This document shows positions 16,777 to 25,026 of a stretch of DNA of 64,000 nt, piece after piece. The notes below the pieces were generated by a model that ran no database searches, was not told where the DNA came from, and saw only the letters and a list, made by a program, of their open reading frames with translations. Origin of the DNA: DATJPR01 sp963811705 (lineage in GTDB: Bacteria > Bacteroidota > Ignavibacteria > UBA10030 > UBA6906); contig CAWESL010000021.1 of the NCBI GenBank assembly GCA_963811705.1, positions 124,001 through 188,000 on the forward strand. The letters are read 5' to 3'. Position 1 is the first letter of the stretch, and each line of letters begins with the position of its first letter. The translations under genes and the position numbers were made by a program.

Positions 16777-16794
16777 TAAATGTTTCACAGTCAA
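16767..16794 (-). promoter_or_regulatory. Promoter of the ars operon
   Basis: On the minus strand TTGACT (16794-16789) and TATATT (16772-16767) are separated by 16 bp, a near-consensus sigma-70-like promoter about 35 bp before the arsR start. Confidence 0.6.
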
Positions 16795-16929
16795 GCCCCG
16801 GGATTATCACACTCTGTGCGAACAAGGTCATGGCGAAAGGGAAGTTCAGGCGTTGGTTGGGGCTGGGGAACGGGGATAGCGTGGGTTGAACACGAAGACG
16901 TGGTTATTCACTCCCGGGATTCGTACATT

Positions 16930-16950
16930 GCTCCTTCTTTCTGAAGGAGC
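16930..16950 (+). promoter_or_regulatory. Hairpin covering the ppa ribosome-binding site
   Basis: GCTCCTTC (16930-16937) pairs perfectly with GAAGGAGC (16943-16950) across a TTTCT loop. The 3' arm contains the AAGGAG Shine-Dalgarno of ppa (start 16958), so this stem would hide the ribosome-binding site. Confidence 0.5.
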
Positions 16951-16957
16951 GTAGCGC

Positions 16958-17569
16958 ATGGGCTTTCCTACTCCGTTTTACCGCTGGCGCCCCCATCCCT
17001 GGCATGGTCTGGAACTCGGGCCAAACCCGCCGGAGGTGGTGCACGCGTTTATCGAGATCACCCCGTTCGACGGGATAAAGTATGAGGTGGACAAGACAAC
17101 GGGGTATCTTCGTGTTGACAGGCCGCAGAGGACATCGTCTCTCCCGCCGTCGCTATACGGCTTCATCCCCCGGACCTACTGCGCCACCCGCGTCGGCGCC
17201 CTCTCGCCTGTCGTCAAAAAGGGGGACGGCGACCCGCTGGACATCTGCGTCCTGAGTGAACGTCCGATCAGTCGATCCGAAGTCATCCTCAACGCCCGCG
17301 TCATCGGCGGGATCCATATGATCGACCACGGCGAGGCGGACGACAAGATTATCGCCGTTCTGCAGAACGACTCCGTCTGGGGCGGGGCCAAATCCATTGC
17401 GGATATTCCTCCGGTATGGATCGAGAGGTTGCGGCACTATTTTGCGACCTACAAAATGGTCCCTCCTGCTCCCGACGAAGTCTTCATCGAACGGGTGTAT
17501 GATGTCGACCATGCACGACGCGTTGTTCAGGCGGCTCATGAGGACTATGACGAGGTGTTTGGACAGTAG
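16958..17569 (+). CDS. ppa: Inorganic pyrophosphatase (family I)
   Basis: A 203-residue cytoplasmic enzyme that hydrolyses pyrophosphate. Visible signature elements: EITPFDGIKYEVDKTTGYLRVDRP, then YGFIPRTYCA, and the acidic metal site GDGDPLDICVL (family signature DxDPxD). KIIAVLQND and DVDHARRVVQAAHEDYDEVFG follow. It starts with ATG after AAGGAG, which is inside a perfect hairpin. A strong hairpin terminator follows. No operon partner on this strand. Confidence 0.93.
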   Translation: MGFPTPFYRWRPHPWHGLELGPNPPEVVHAFIEITPFDGIKYEVDKTTGYLRVDRPQRTSSLPPSLYGFIPRTYCATRVGALSPVVKKGDGDPLDICVLSERPISRSEVILNARVIGGIHMIDHGEADDKIIAVLQNDSVWGGAKSIADIPPVWIERLRHYFATYKMVPPAPDEVFIERVYDVDHARRVVQAAHEDYDEVFGQ

Positions 17570-17626
17570 ACTGCATTTGGCGAAGCGCCTCCCCCACCGG
17601 GGAGGGCCGAACGACCGGAATCAAAA

Positions 17627-17657
17627 GAAAAGGCCTTCTGCGCAAGAAGGCCTTTTC
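17627..17657. terminator. Bidirectional intrinsic terminator
   Basis: A perfect 13-bp stem, GAAAAGGCCTTCT (17627-17639) with AGAAGGCCTTTTC (17645-17657), and a 5-nt loop. T-rich sequence lies on both sides, so it can end both ppa (+) and the zinc-ribbon gene (-). Confidence 0.88.
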
Positions 17658-17682
17658 TCATTTCACGACGACACACTCATGG

Positions 17683-17847
17683 TCAAATGTCCGTCTTGAG
17701 ATAATAAGGGAGACTCTTTCTGAGCTTCTCCCGCTGTGCCTTGTATTCGAGCTCTCTCTTCTTGCAACGAGGACATCGATACGCACCACTTGGCCCTTGG
17801 AATTCGTTCCCGCAGAAGCGGCAAACGTTCTGGACTTCCTTTTTCAC
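17683..17847 (-). CDS. Small zinc-ribbon protein
   Basis: A 54-residue ORF too short for most gene callers. It starts with GTG at 17847 with AGGAGG six bases upstream, an ideal ribosome-binding site. The sequence has two CxxC knuckles, VCRFCGNEF and YRCPRCKKRE, the typical spacing of a zinc ribbon, followed by a basic, helical tail (EYKAQREKLRKSLPYY). Function unknown; such proteins often bind nucleic acid or another protein. It is convergent with ppa and shares its terminator. Confidence 0.75.
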   Translation of the reverse strand: MKKEVQNVCRFCGNEFQGPSGAYRCPRCKKRELEYKAQREKLRKSLPYYLKTDI

Positions 17848-18371
17848 GACAGCCTCCTTTTGAGGAGTTGATTTGACGGTACCCGGCAGATAAGTATTAT
17901 ACTATACTAACACGAAAGAGTTCCACAAAATGCCCTGGCATTCTCATGTTGATGCCGGAAATGGCAGGTAAATCGAGGCCTTGGATTACAAATTTTCAAT
18001 AATCCTGTGTGTTACGCTGTTATTGCGGCCCGCTGCAGATCTGTGGTCCTCTTGGTTCCCGCATTTGACACCAAATGCGCACTGAGGGTTTGGTGGCCAG
18101 CAATGAATATACAAAATTCCTGTGTAAAAAGCAATAACGGACACTCACAAAATTAAAAAAAAAGAGGGGTGAGAAGGGGGGAGAGACTCGAAAGCTTGGA
18201 CCTCGGGGGCGAGAGCAGTCAGTTGCTAAGAGCGGCCTGCAGGCTGATTCCTGTGTCGGGAGAAAAGCCCATCAAACGATCAGATTAATTCAGTGCCCTT
18301 CGATCGGAAGCCTGCCCGCTCGATCTCTTTATGAGCCATCAAATTGATGGCGCCCTCCACGTCCCTGCATG
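17848..18371. other. 524-bp gene-free region with small hairpins
   Basis: No protein-coding frame is convincing. Noted elements are an AT-rich stretch with TATAAT-like sequence near 17893-17900 that may serve the zinc-ribbon gene, a perfect 7-bp hairpin GCATTTG/CAAATGC at 18061-18078, and an inverted pair GTTATTGC (about 18018) / GCAATAAC (about 18140). The hairpins could belong to a structured RNA, but nothing is recognised. Confidence 0.35.
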
Positions 18372-20099
18372 TCAGTGCGTGATGTCGGTATGTTCGGTTT
18401 TCCGAAAATCCCGATAGCTTACGCCCATTGCGTCAAACCGTTTGTACTGATTGAGCACCCGCCCCAGAAATTCCGCGTAGTTCTTTCGCGCGGGAGGAGT
18501 CCATACGTCTTCCGCGAGGGCGAGCATCCTCGGAAGAAGCATGTACTCGGCATGGACCGGCGTGGGAATGTATTCGGACCAGAGATTCGCTTGCGCTCCG
18601 AGGATATGGCGCTGTTCGTCGGCAGTGAGTCCCGGTGGCATGACGTTGTAGGCGTAGACCGTGTCCAGCGGAAGAAATCCCCCGCCCGCGAGAGGTTCTC
18701 CGGATTTTGACTGATAATAATCGAAGTAGCAATACTTCGTCGGCGACATGACAACATCATGTCCTTGATTTGCGGCAGCGATCCCTCCTTCCGTGCCACG
18801 CCAGGACATCACGGTGGCATCCGGCGCAAGTCCGCCCTGCAGAATCTCATCCCACCCGATCAGCCGCTTCCCGATGCTGTTAAGGTGCTTCTCAATCCTT
18901 TTGATGAAGTAGCTCTGCAACTCCTCTTCGTTCTTCAATCCTTCCGCCTTGATCCTTCCCTGACATTTCGGACACTTCTTCCAGTTCGTCTTATCCGCCT
19001 CGTCCCCGCCGATATGGATGTACGGACAGGGAAAAAGCGAGGCCACCTCATCGAGGACATCATCGAGAAGCACAAACGTACTGTCGTTCCCCGCGCAGAA
19101 AATGCTGGCGTTCGGCCAGTAGCCTCCGGGAAGAACGGTGAACGGTCCGCCGGTGCACGAATACTGGGGGTATGCGGCGAGGGCATCCACCGAGTGTGCA
19201 GGCATTTCGATTTCCGGGACGACAGTCACGAATTGATCGGCGGCATAGGCCACGACCTCTCTCACGTCTTCCTGGGTGTAGTAACCCCCGTAGGTTGCGA
19301 CCTCGCCGGGCTGCTGTTGCTGCCGCTGCGACCACGGCTGGTCTTCCCGGTCGACACGCCAGGCGCCCACACTCGTGAGTTTCGGATATTTCTTGACCTC
19401 GATCCGCCACCCGTTGTCGTCGGTCAAGTGCCAGTGGAAAACATTCATCTTGTACATCGCGAGGAGATCGATGTAATGTTTGACAAACTCTTTCGGGAAA
19501 AAGTGCCGGGAGACATCGAGATGCACGCCCCTCCAGGAGAACCGCGGGGCGTCGACAATCGAGACGCAGGGAAGGTCGACCCATCGCTGCAATACCGGGT
19601 AACGGGATACGATTGCGGGCGGCAACAGCTGCAGGAGCGTTTGCACCCCGTAGAACAATCCCGCCGGCTTCGCGGCGACGAGTCTGACGGCCGATCCGGT
19701 CACGGAGAGCCGGTACCCTTCCGGCGAAATCGAATTCGCCGTCGAAGAGTCAAGCGTAAAGACGATGGCATCGGAATCCGTCGGTTCACCCTCGGCGATC
19801 ACCGGACGGACGGCAAACGACCGACCGATGATATCGAGCAACCGACCCGCAATCTTCCGCACATCGGCATTGCCTGCAGGGACAAAGATCTTCGTCGAAG
19901 GAGAAAGACGGAATGTCCCCGGCGCGGTCGTGAGCGACGACGGCATGGGAACAACGGAGATCGGCGGCTCTTTCACAAGTTCCTCTTTGGTGACCTCGGC
20001 GGTGGGGCGACACCCCGCGATGATCAAAAGCGCCGACAACCCAATGAACCCTCCCACGCCGGCGATGATGGTGGATCTCTTGTTCTGTTCCGTAGTCAT
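18372..20099 (-). CDS. Beta-N-acetylhexosaminidase lipoprotein (GH20)
   Basis: A 575-residue exo-enzyme that removes terminal beta-GlcNAc/GalNAc. The start at 20099 gives a lipoprotein signal with lipobox IAGC (LSALLIIAGCRPTAE). The longer frame upstream would overlap the preceding gene. The GH20b-like N-domain (VPMPSSLTTAPGTFRLSPST) precedes the catalytic barrel: FSWRGVHLDVSRHFFPKEFV, MNVFHWHLTDDNGWRIEVKK, VPEIEMPAHS, and YIHIGGDEAD with the catalytic Asp-Glu pair. VMSWRGTEGG and NLWSEYI come later. It follows the GH27 gene by 19 bp in the glycan-degradation run. Confidence 0.93.
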   Translation of the reverse strand: MTTEQNKRSTIIAGVGGFIGLSALLIIAGCRPTAEVTKEELVKEPPISVVPMPSSLTTAPGTFRLSPSTKIFVPAGNADVRKIAGRLLDIIGRSFAVRPVIAEGEPTDSDAIVFTLDSSTANSISPEGYRLSVTGSAVRLVAAKPAGLFYGVQTLLQLLPPAIVSRYPVLQRWVDLPCVSIVDAPRFSWRGVHLDVSRHFFPKEFVKHYIDLLAMYKMNVFHWHLTDDNGWRIEVKKYPKLTSVGAWRVDREDQPWSQRQQQQPGEVATYGGYYTQEDVREVVAYAADQFVTVVPEIEMPAHSVDALAAYPQYSCTGGPFTVLPGGYWPNASIFCAGNDSTFVLLDDVLDEVASLFPCPYIHIGGDEADKTNWKKCPKCQGRIKAEGLKNEEELQSYFIKRIEKHLNSIGKRLIGWDEILQGGLAPDATVMSWRGTEGGIAAANQGHDVVMSPTKYCYFDYYQSKSGEPLAGGGFLPLDTVYAYNVMPPGLTADEQRHILGAQANLWSEYIPTPVHAEYMLLPRMLALAEDVWTPPARKNYAEFLGRVLNQYKRFDAMGVSYRDFRKTEHTDITH

Positions 20100-20118
20100 G
20101 GTGGTTGCGCTGTGGATG

Positions 20119-22410
20119 TTAGTGTGGTGCGGAGACGCGGAGCAGCGCCGCGCCGTGTCGCCCCACCGGTGTCGTGTATGCTTCAGAAAAATCCCCGAGG
20201 TCCTTTTGTCTCCACAGATCGCGGACGCGGTGCATTCCCGTGATGCCGAGTTCCTTCCAGTCGACCGTGATGGTCGTTTTCTGGGATCCGCGGTTGAACA
20301 ACCCGATGGCCATCGAGCCATCGGACAACGGCTTGACCCAGACCTCCGCATCTCCCTGCTTTGCGATGCGACGTCCCTGAACACCGAGCGCATCCTGATC
20401 AACATCCAGGACCTCATCGTTGCTCAACAGTCCGTAGGTGAATGCGTCGAGCCGGGTCATGTCGCAGCCGATGAGCATCGGCGCCGAAAGCAGGGACCAG
20501 AGAGTGATGTGCGTGATCTGTTCTTCCGGTGTCAACCGTGTCGGGTGCAATTGCGGACCCCAGCCCACCCAGCCGACGACAAGCATGTCCGGATCGTTCC
20601 AGCGTCCCGGCCCTGCAAAGCGCTCATGACCGTTCTGTCCGAACCCGATGCTCGACATGCTCTGCCAGGTGTCGGTAATGTCTCCCGTCGTCCGCCAGCA
20701 ATTGCCGCCGACGGAATCCCCCCATTCCCATACCTGCTTCATCCCGTATTGGCAGAGACTGAAGACGATGTCCCGGTTCACGGAGTCCAGGGCACGACGC
20801 ATGATCTTGTACGGCAATTCGTATCCCGCGCGGGAGGTGTCGCGGTTGATATCGCCGTACGAGCACCAGTCGTATTTCAGATAGTCGACACCCCATTCTG
20901 CATACTGTCGGGCATCGTCATTTTCATGCTGATAGCTGCCGGTGTAGCCTGCGCAGGTCAACGGACCCGGGGAGGAGTAGATGCCGAGTTTGAGTCCTTT
21001 GTTATGAATGTACTCCGAAAGTCCCGGCATATTCGGGAACTTCGCATTCGGGTTGATCCGCCCGCTCGTGTTTCGCGGAATTCCCATGGTCTGCGGGTCG
21101 CTCGAACCGGGGCGGACCATCCAGCAATCATCGATATTGATGTACGTCCATCCGTGGTTGGCAAGTCCGCTGGAAACCATGGCATCGGCAGCGCTCCGGA
21201 CCTTCTCCTGGTCGACGGCTGATGCGAAGCAATTCCAGCTGTTCCATCCGAGCGGCGGTGTGAGCGCAATCCGGTCCCCGACGACGATATCAAAATCCTT
21301 CATCGCAGACCCGAGAGCGTTCGTCGCTTTGAAAACAACCTTATAGTCTCCGCGCGTGCTGATACTCCCCGTGATTTGTCCGGTGGTCGTATCCAGGAGG
21401 AGGCCGCCTGGAAGCCCGTGCACAAAGAAGGTCATCGGCCGGTTCCCGGTGGCAGGGATCCGGTAAAAAAATGGATGCCCCGGCCGGACGCCGAAGACTG
21501 CCGGGCCATGAATGCCCGGTTCGGGGGACTCCTTCGGTGTGAGATGGGCATACTGATCATACTCCTTGCGCCTGGCTTCGATATACTGCTCACGGACACG
21601 GGCGAGATCGGAAGCGGTCTTCACGACAGGTTGTGGGCCGACCGTCATGCCGATCTCGGCGGCCGTTCGGACGAACGCCGACCAATATCTTCTCCCGAGT
21701 TCCGCGACGTCCCCCGCCGCCCATTCCGCATCCCAGATGCTGTCCGCACGTTCCCAGTACATTTCGCGCAACGTCTCAGTTGCCGGAAAGTCCTTCTCCA
21801 CGCGTTCCCAGAGGCCATCTTTGTTCGGACCGAGGAGTGAAAAGTAAAATGCTGTCGGGCCTCCGCCGTTGCTGATTTTCATCAGCAAAATATTTCTTCC
21901 CTTTCGCAACCGCGCCGTCGCAGTATCCTGGTTCGGTTCGCACCCCCGAGAGGCGCTGTCCTGCAGGATGAGGCCGGCGTTGACCCAGACCTGGATGCCG
22001 TCGTCGCTCCCGAGATAGAGTGTCAGCACCGTATCGCGCGGGACGTTGATCGTTCGTGTCAGGTACGATGCACACCACGGCGCAGGAAGGAGATCCGTCA
22101 CTCTTCCGCTCTGCCAGTCCGCGCGTTTCATCCATTTCAATGCACCGTACCGGCGATCAAGGTTGACGGCAACTTCCGGAGGAAAGACTTCGTGAAAAGG
22201 ATCGTCATGGCTGCTTATGAACGGACCGATGACATACCACGGACCCATTCTTGCCCTCTCCCAGTGCTGCATCGCAGTAACCATCCGGTGCAGGGAATCG
22301 GCAGAACGTCGGACCGTCTCCTGCCAGGTGCTTTCCCTGACGTAGGGTGAAACGCCCTGTGCAACCGCAAGCTGGCAGAGAAGTGTCATGACTGCGAGGA
22401 AGGATTTCAT
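20119..22410 (-). CDS. Alpha-galactosidase (GH27) with N-terminal accessory domains
   Basis: A 763-residue secreted enzyme with signal MKSFLAVMTLLCQLAVAQG. Residues 60-220 are a PA14/jelly-roll-like region (LTLYLGSDDGIQVWVNAGLI), followed by a putative Ig-like domain (FYRIPATGNRPMTFFVHGLP GGLLLDTTTGQI). The GH27 barrel starts at TPPLGWNSWNCFASAVDQEK and includes YINIDDCW, GLKLGIYSSPGPLTCAGY, the nucleophile motif VDYLKYDWCSYG and the acid/base region RWNDPDML. It then ends in an all-beta C-domain. Some GH27 members act on beta-L-arabinopyranose or alpha-GalNAc, so the exact sugar is open. It sits 37 bp after the DnaQ/GIY-YIG gene. Confidence 0.92.
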   Translation of the reverse strand: MKSFLAVMTLLCQLAVAQGVSPYVRESTWQETVRRSADSLHRMVTAMQHWERARMGPWYVIGPFISSHDDPFHEVFPPEVAVNLDRRYGALKWMKRADWQSGRVTDLLPAPWCASYLTRTINVPRDTVLTLYLGSDDGIQVWVNAGLILQDSASRGCEPNQDTATARLRKGRNILLMKISNGGGPTAFYFSLLGPNKDGLWERVEKDFPATETLREMYWERADSIWDAEWAAGDVAELGRRYWSAFVRTAAEIGMTVGPQPVVKTASDLARVREQYIEARRKEYDQYAHLTPKESPEPGIHGPAVFGVRPGHPFFYRIPATGNRPMTFFVHGLPGGLLLDTTTGQITGSISTRGDYKVVFKATNALGSAMKDFDIVVGDRIALTPPLGWNSWNCFASAVDQEKVRSAADAMVSSGLANHGWTYINIDDCWMVRPGSSDPQTMGIPRNTSGRINPNAKFPNMPGLSEYIHNKGLKLGIYSSPGPLTCAGYTGSYQHENDDARQYAEWGVDYLKYDWCSYGDINRDTSRAGYELPYKIMRRALDSVNRDIVFSLCQYGMKQVWEWGDSVGGNCWRTTGDITDTWQSMSSIGFGQNGHERFAGPGRWNDPDMLVVGWVGWGPQLHPTRLTPEEQITHITLWSLLSAPMLIGCDMTRLDAFTYGLLSNDEVLDVDQDALGVQGRRIAKQGDAEVWVKPLSDGSMAIGLFNRGSQKTTITVDWKELGITGMHRVRDLWRQKDLGDFSEAYTTPVGRHGAALLRVSAPH

Positions 22411-22447
22411 GGGATGTCGTCCAATGGTGTCGGATCAGGGAAGGCCG

Positions 22448-23899
22448 TTACAACTGAGCCTGGGTAAAGAGCGCCGTCACTTCGTGAGGAGAAAGAACAC
22501 GGATCTTCTTCTTATTCCGCGGCTCCTTCAGGAACCGATAGATCAACTTATAGCTGTCATAATCGAAGCGCTCGAGTCCCGGGATGATCTCCTGGAAACC
22601 CTCGTCGGAATGCCGTGCAGAGAGGAGGAGACACCAATGGTCGACAAGAAACGTTTCTCCGCCGCCGTCTTCATTGTGTTCCGTGATGAGGATCGCTCCC
22701 CGGTACGGCCAGGCCTGGATTTTTCGCCTGGCAAACGCCTCTTCGAACCGGGCATTATACGATCGCGGATCTTCTTCGCCCACGCATGCTCCCCGACAGC
22801 GGTGCAGCTGGTACTGAAAGCATGCGTCCTTTGTTTTTTCGAGGCCGAGAAGCTTCAGACAGAGTTCAGACTCTTTTGAAAGACCGGCGAGATATTCGCG
22901 CGCTTGCGCCCGGTGTTTGAAGACTGTCAAAATGGAATCGAGTTCCGCCGCTTCGATATGGTCCCGGGCCTCGATCGTTGCCGTGGCGTACCCGGCGGCA
23001 TTCATTTCGCGGAGCAGGACGATCAACTCCCGTTTCTTTCTCGCCGCGCGATTGAAGACGGGTCGAAGTTCCTTGATGAGCCGTGACTCGAGCAGCAGGG
23101 CGCCGAGTTCGCCCGACGTCAGGCGTGCTTCGACGCGATGGGTTTGTTGCAGAAGCTGCATCCCCTTCGCCTCCGCGCCGGTCATGCTGAAGTGCGACTG
23201 CACGCGCCGCCGGATATTGACGCTCTTCCCGACGTAAAGCAGTTCTTCGTTTGCCCCGTAGAAAAGATAGACGCCGGTCCCTTCCGGCAACGATCGGACC
23301 ATTTCCTTCGACAGGTTCGGCGGCGCGTTCTCCCCGGCCACCGTGCGAAACGCGTCAGCGAACGTCTCCGCGCCCACTGCCGTTTGCGCATACCGGAGGA
23401 ATTGCCACAACGCTTTTGCGTCGTCAAGCGCTCTGTGCCTCCGCGGACAGTCGAGATCGTGCCGGGCGATCAAACTGCTGAGATCATGATGCAAGAAGTC
23501 GGGGAACAACCGTTTGGAAAGAGCGACGGTATCCAGGCAGCGTGCGGAAAACGGACGACCGACTCGCCGGAATTCGTTCCGGATGAAGGCATAGTCGAAT
23601 TTTGCGTTGTGCGCGACGAAGAGCGCCCCGTCAAGAACCGTGCGGAGGCGCGCGGCAATCCCGCCAAACTGCGGCGCGGAAGAAAGCTCCGACGCCTTGA
23701 TGCCGGTGACGAGCTCGACCTCGGGCTGGATCGGGCGTTCAGGATTGACGAGCGAGTGAAAGGTCCGCTTGATTTCCCCTCCTTCAATCCGCAGGACACC
23801 GATCTCGATGATGCGGCCGTACACGGGGCTCGCGTGCGTCGTCTCGGTGTCGACAATGGCGAGGACTCCAGTTGAAAGCCCGACGCCCTTCTTTTTCAT
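22448..23899 (-). CDS. DnaQ-like 3'-5' exonuclease fused to a GIY-YIG nuclease domain
   Basis: About 483 residues with two nuclease modules. Residues about 15-175 are a DEDDh exonuclease resembling the DNA polymerase III epsilon subunit: VLAIVDTETT (Asp and Glu), FVAHNAKFDYAFIRNEF and HRALDDAKALWQFL. Residues about 200-280 are a UvrC/Cho-type GIY-YIG domain: GTGVYLFYG...ELLYVGKSVNIRRRVQSHF. A UvrC-like cysteine-containing segment (FQYQLHRCRGACVGEEDP) follows. This domain order is known from the DnaQ/Cho-type proteins thought to act in DNA repair. The start at 23899 overlaps the previous gene's stop (ATGA). A DNA-repair enzyme inside a run of glycosidases is unexpected. Confidence 0.9.
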   Translation of the reverse strand: MKKKGVGLSTGVLAIVDTETTHASPVYGRIIEIGVLRIEGGEIKRTFHSLVNPERPIQPEVELVTGIKASELSSAPQFGGIAARLRTVLDGALFVAHNAKFDYAFIRNEFRRVGRPFSARCLDTVALSKRLFPDFLHHDLSSLIARHDLDCPRRHRALDDAKALWQFLRYAQTAVGAETFADAFRTVAGENAPPNLSKEMVRSLPEGTGVYLFYGANEELLYVGKSVNIRRRVQSHFSMTGAEAKGMQLLQQTHRVEARLTSGELGALLLESRLIKELRPVFNRAARKKRELIVLLREMNAAGYATATIEARDHIEAAELDSILTVFKHRAQAREYLAGLSKESELCLKLLGLEKTKDACFQYQLHRCRGACVGEEDPRSYNARFEEAFARRKIQAWPYRGAILITEHNEDGGGETFLVDHWCLLLSARHSDEGFQEIIPGLERFDYDSYKLIYRFLKEPRNKKKIRVLSPHEVTALFTQAQL

Positions 23900-24975
23900 T
23901 GTCCTTCCACCCAACAACGGGAATCTTCCGTTTCATGGACCACGATCTGTCCCATGCGGGCGGTCGCCCTATAGCCGCCGGGCCGGGGAAGGATTGTGAA
24001 GCGCATTCCCTCGAATTCCGCGGCAATGCCCAATTCTTCAAGGGAGCCCGCATACCGGCCATGCTCCGCACGGAAGCCCTTTTCGGCTTTGTACAGGCGA
24101 TACAACGCCAGCCTGGCAGGCCACGAAGGATCGTTGTGAAAGGAATCGTTCCCCGGGCTCGATGTCGAGAACTGCACATACCCCCACAACTCCGGCTGGT
24201 GCATATCGACGACCCATTGCGGAGACCACACCCAGTTGTCTTCCCGCAGGCCGGGCACCTTCTGATAGTGGTCGTGAACGATATCAGTCTTCCACTCGAC
24301 CCGGGAAAAATTGATCCGCCATTGGTCGCCGTTTTCCGGAGGCGCCGATCGGTGGGCATATTGCGCCAGCGCTTTCCAGGGCATCGCGATCTCCACCGTC
24401 CATCCGGTGTCCGTATCCCCGGGATGGTTGATGGTCCCCTGGACCTTGACCGCGGTCCTGAGTCCTTCGATGTTCCATTCGTTGTGCGCTGAGCCGGAAT
24501 CCCGATACGGTTTCGGCAGAAAGAGATCCCACACCGTGTTCAGCGCATTCATCTCAAACTCATAATACTCATGGTTGTCGCTGTTGGGATCGATGAACAC
24601 CTCGAAGTCGTTGTCATAGAAGATGACGGTATCGCGCCTGGTCAGCGTCGCCCAGACATCGGGCTCTTGGATTTCCGCCGCGATATAGAGCGCATTGTCG
24701 TCCCACGCCATTTTCGCGCGCGTGCGGAACCGCGGCATCGGCTTCAGGTCCCCCTCGATATCGACAAAGTCATCGGTCCATGCGGCACCTTGCCACGCAG
24801 GATCCGTCAAGTCCCCGTCGATCACGATGGGGACCGGAGTCTTGTACGCAACATAGCCACGTGGTTGCGGCGGGTCATTTCCGGTTTGAACGGCCGACGC
24901 CGGGTCGCACCCCGCGACGAACGTTGTCAGCAACAGGATTGCAGGGATCGTCACCTTCACCGTGCTCCTCGTCAT
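23896..24975 (-). CDS. Lipoprotein with CBM9-like carbohydrate-binding domain
   Basis: A 359-residue surface lipoprotein (lipobox VAGC in LLLTTFVAGCDPA). Residues about 40-270 match the CBM9-like fold used by many periplasmic sugar-binding proteins: PIVIDGDLTDPAWQGAAWTD, MAWDDNALYIAAEIQEPDVW, the EVFIDPNSDNHEYYEFEMNA core, WTVEIAMPW and WRINFSRVEW. A C-terminal extension is also present. It lies 51 bp after the first GH92 gene and is overlapped by the DnaQ/GIY-YIG gene. It probably binds glycan fragments outside the cytoplasm; no catalytic motif is visible. Confidence 0.85.
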   Translation of the reverse strand: MTRSTVKVTIPAILLLTTFVAGCDPASAVQTGNDPPQPRGYVAYKTPVPIVIDGDLTDPAWQGAAWTDDFVDIEGDLKPMPRFRTRAKMAWDDNALYIAAEIQEPDVWATLTRRDTVIFYDNDFEVFIDPNSDNHEYYEFEMNALNTVWDLFLPKPYRDSGSAHNEWNIEGLRTAVKVQGTINHPGDTDTGWTVEIAMPWKALAQYAHRSAPPENGDQWRINFSRVEWKTDIVHDHYQKVPGLREDNWVWSPQWVVDMHQPELWGYVQFSTSSPGNDSFHNDPSWPARLALYRLYKAEKGFRAEHGRYAGSLEELGIAAEFEGMRFTILPRPGGYRATARMGQIVVHETEDSRCWVEGQ

Positions 24976-25026
24976 TCGTCCTTCCGAAAGATTGCCGTGA
25001 TGTGTGGATTCGCGTCCGGATTCCCG

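Noticed and set aside
18759..20243. Plus-strand frame opposite GH20
   Set aside because: Antisense to a clear glycosidase; composition rich in Arg/Gly/Asp without motifs.
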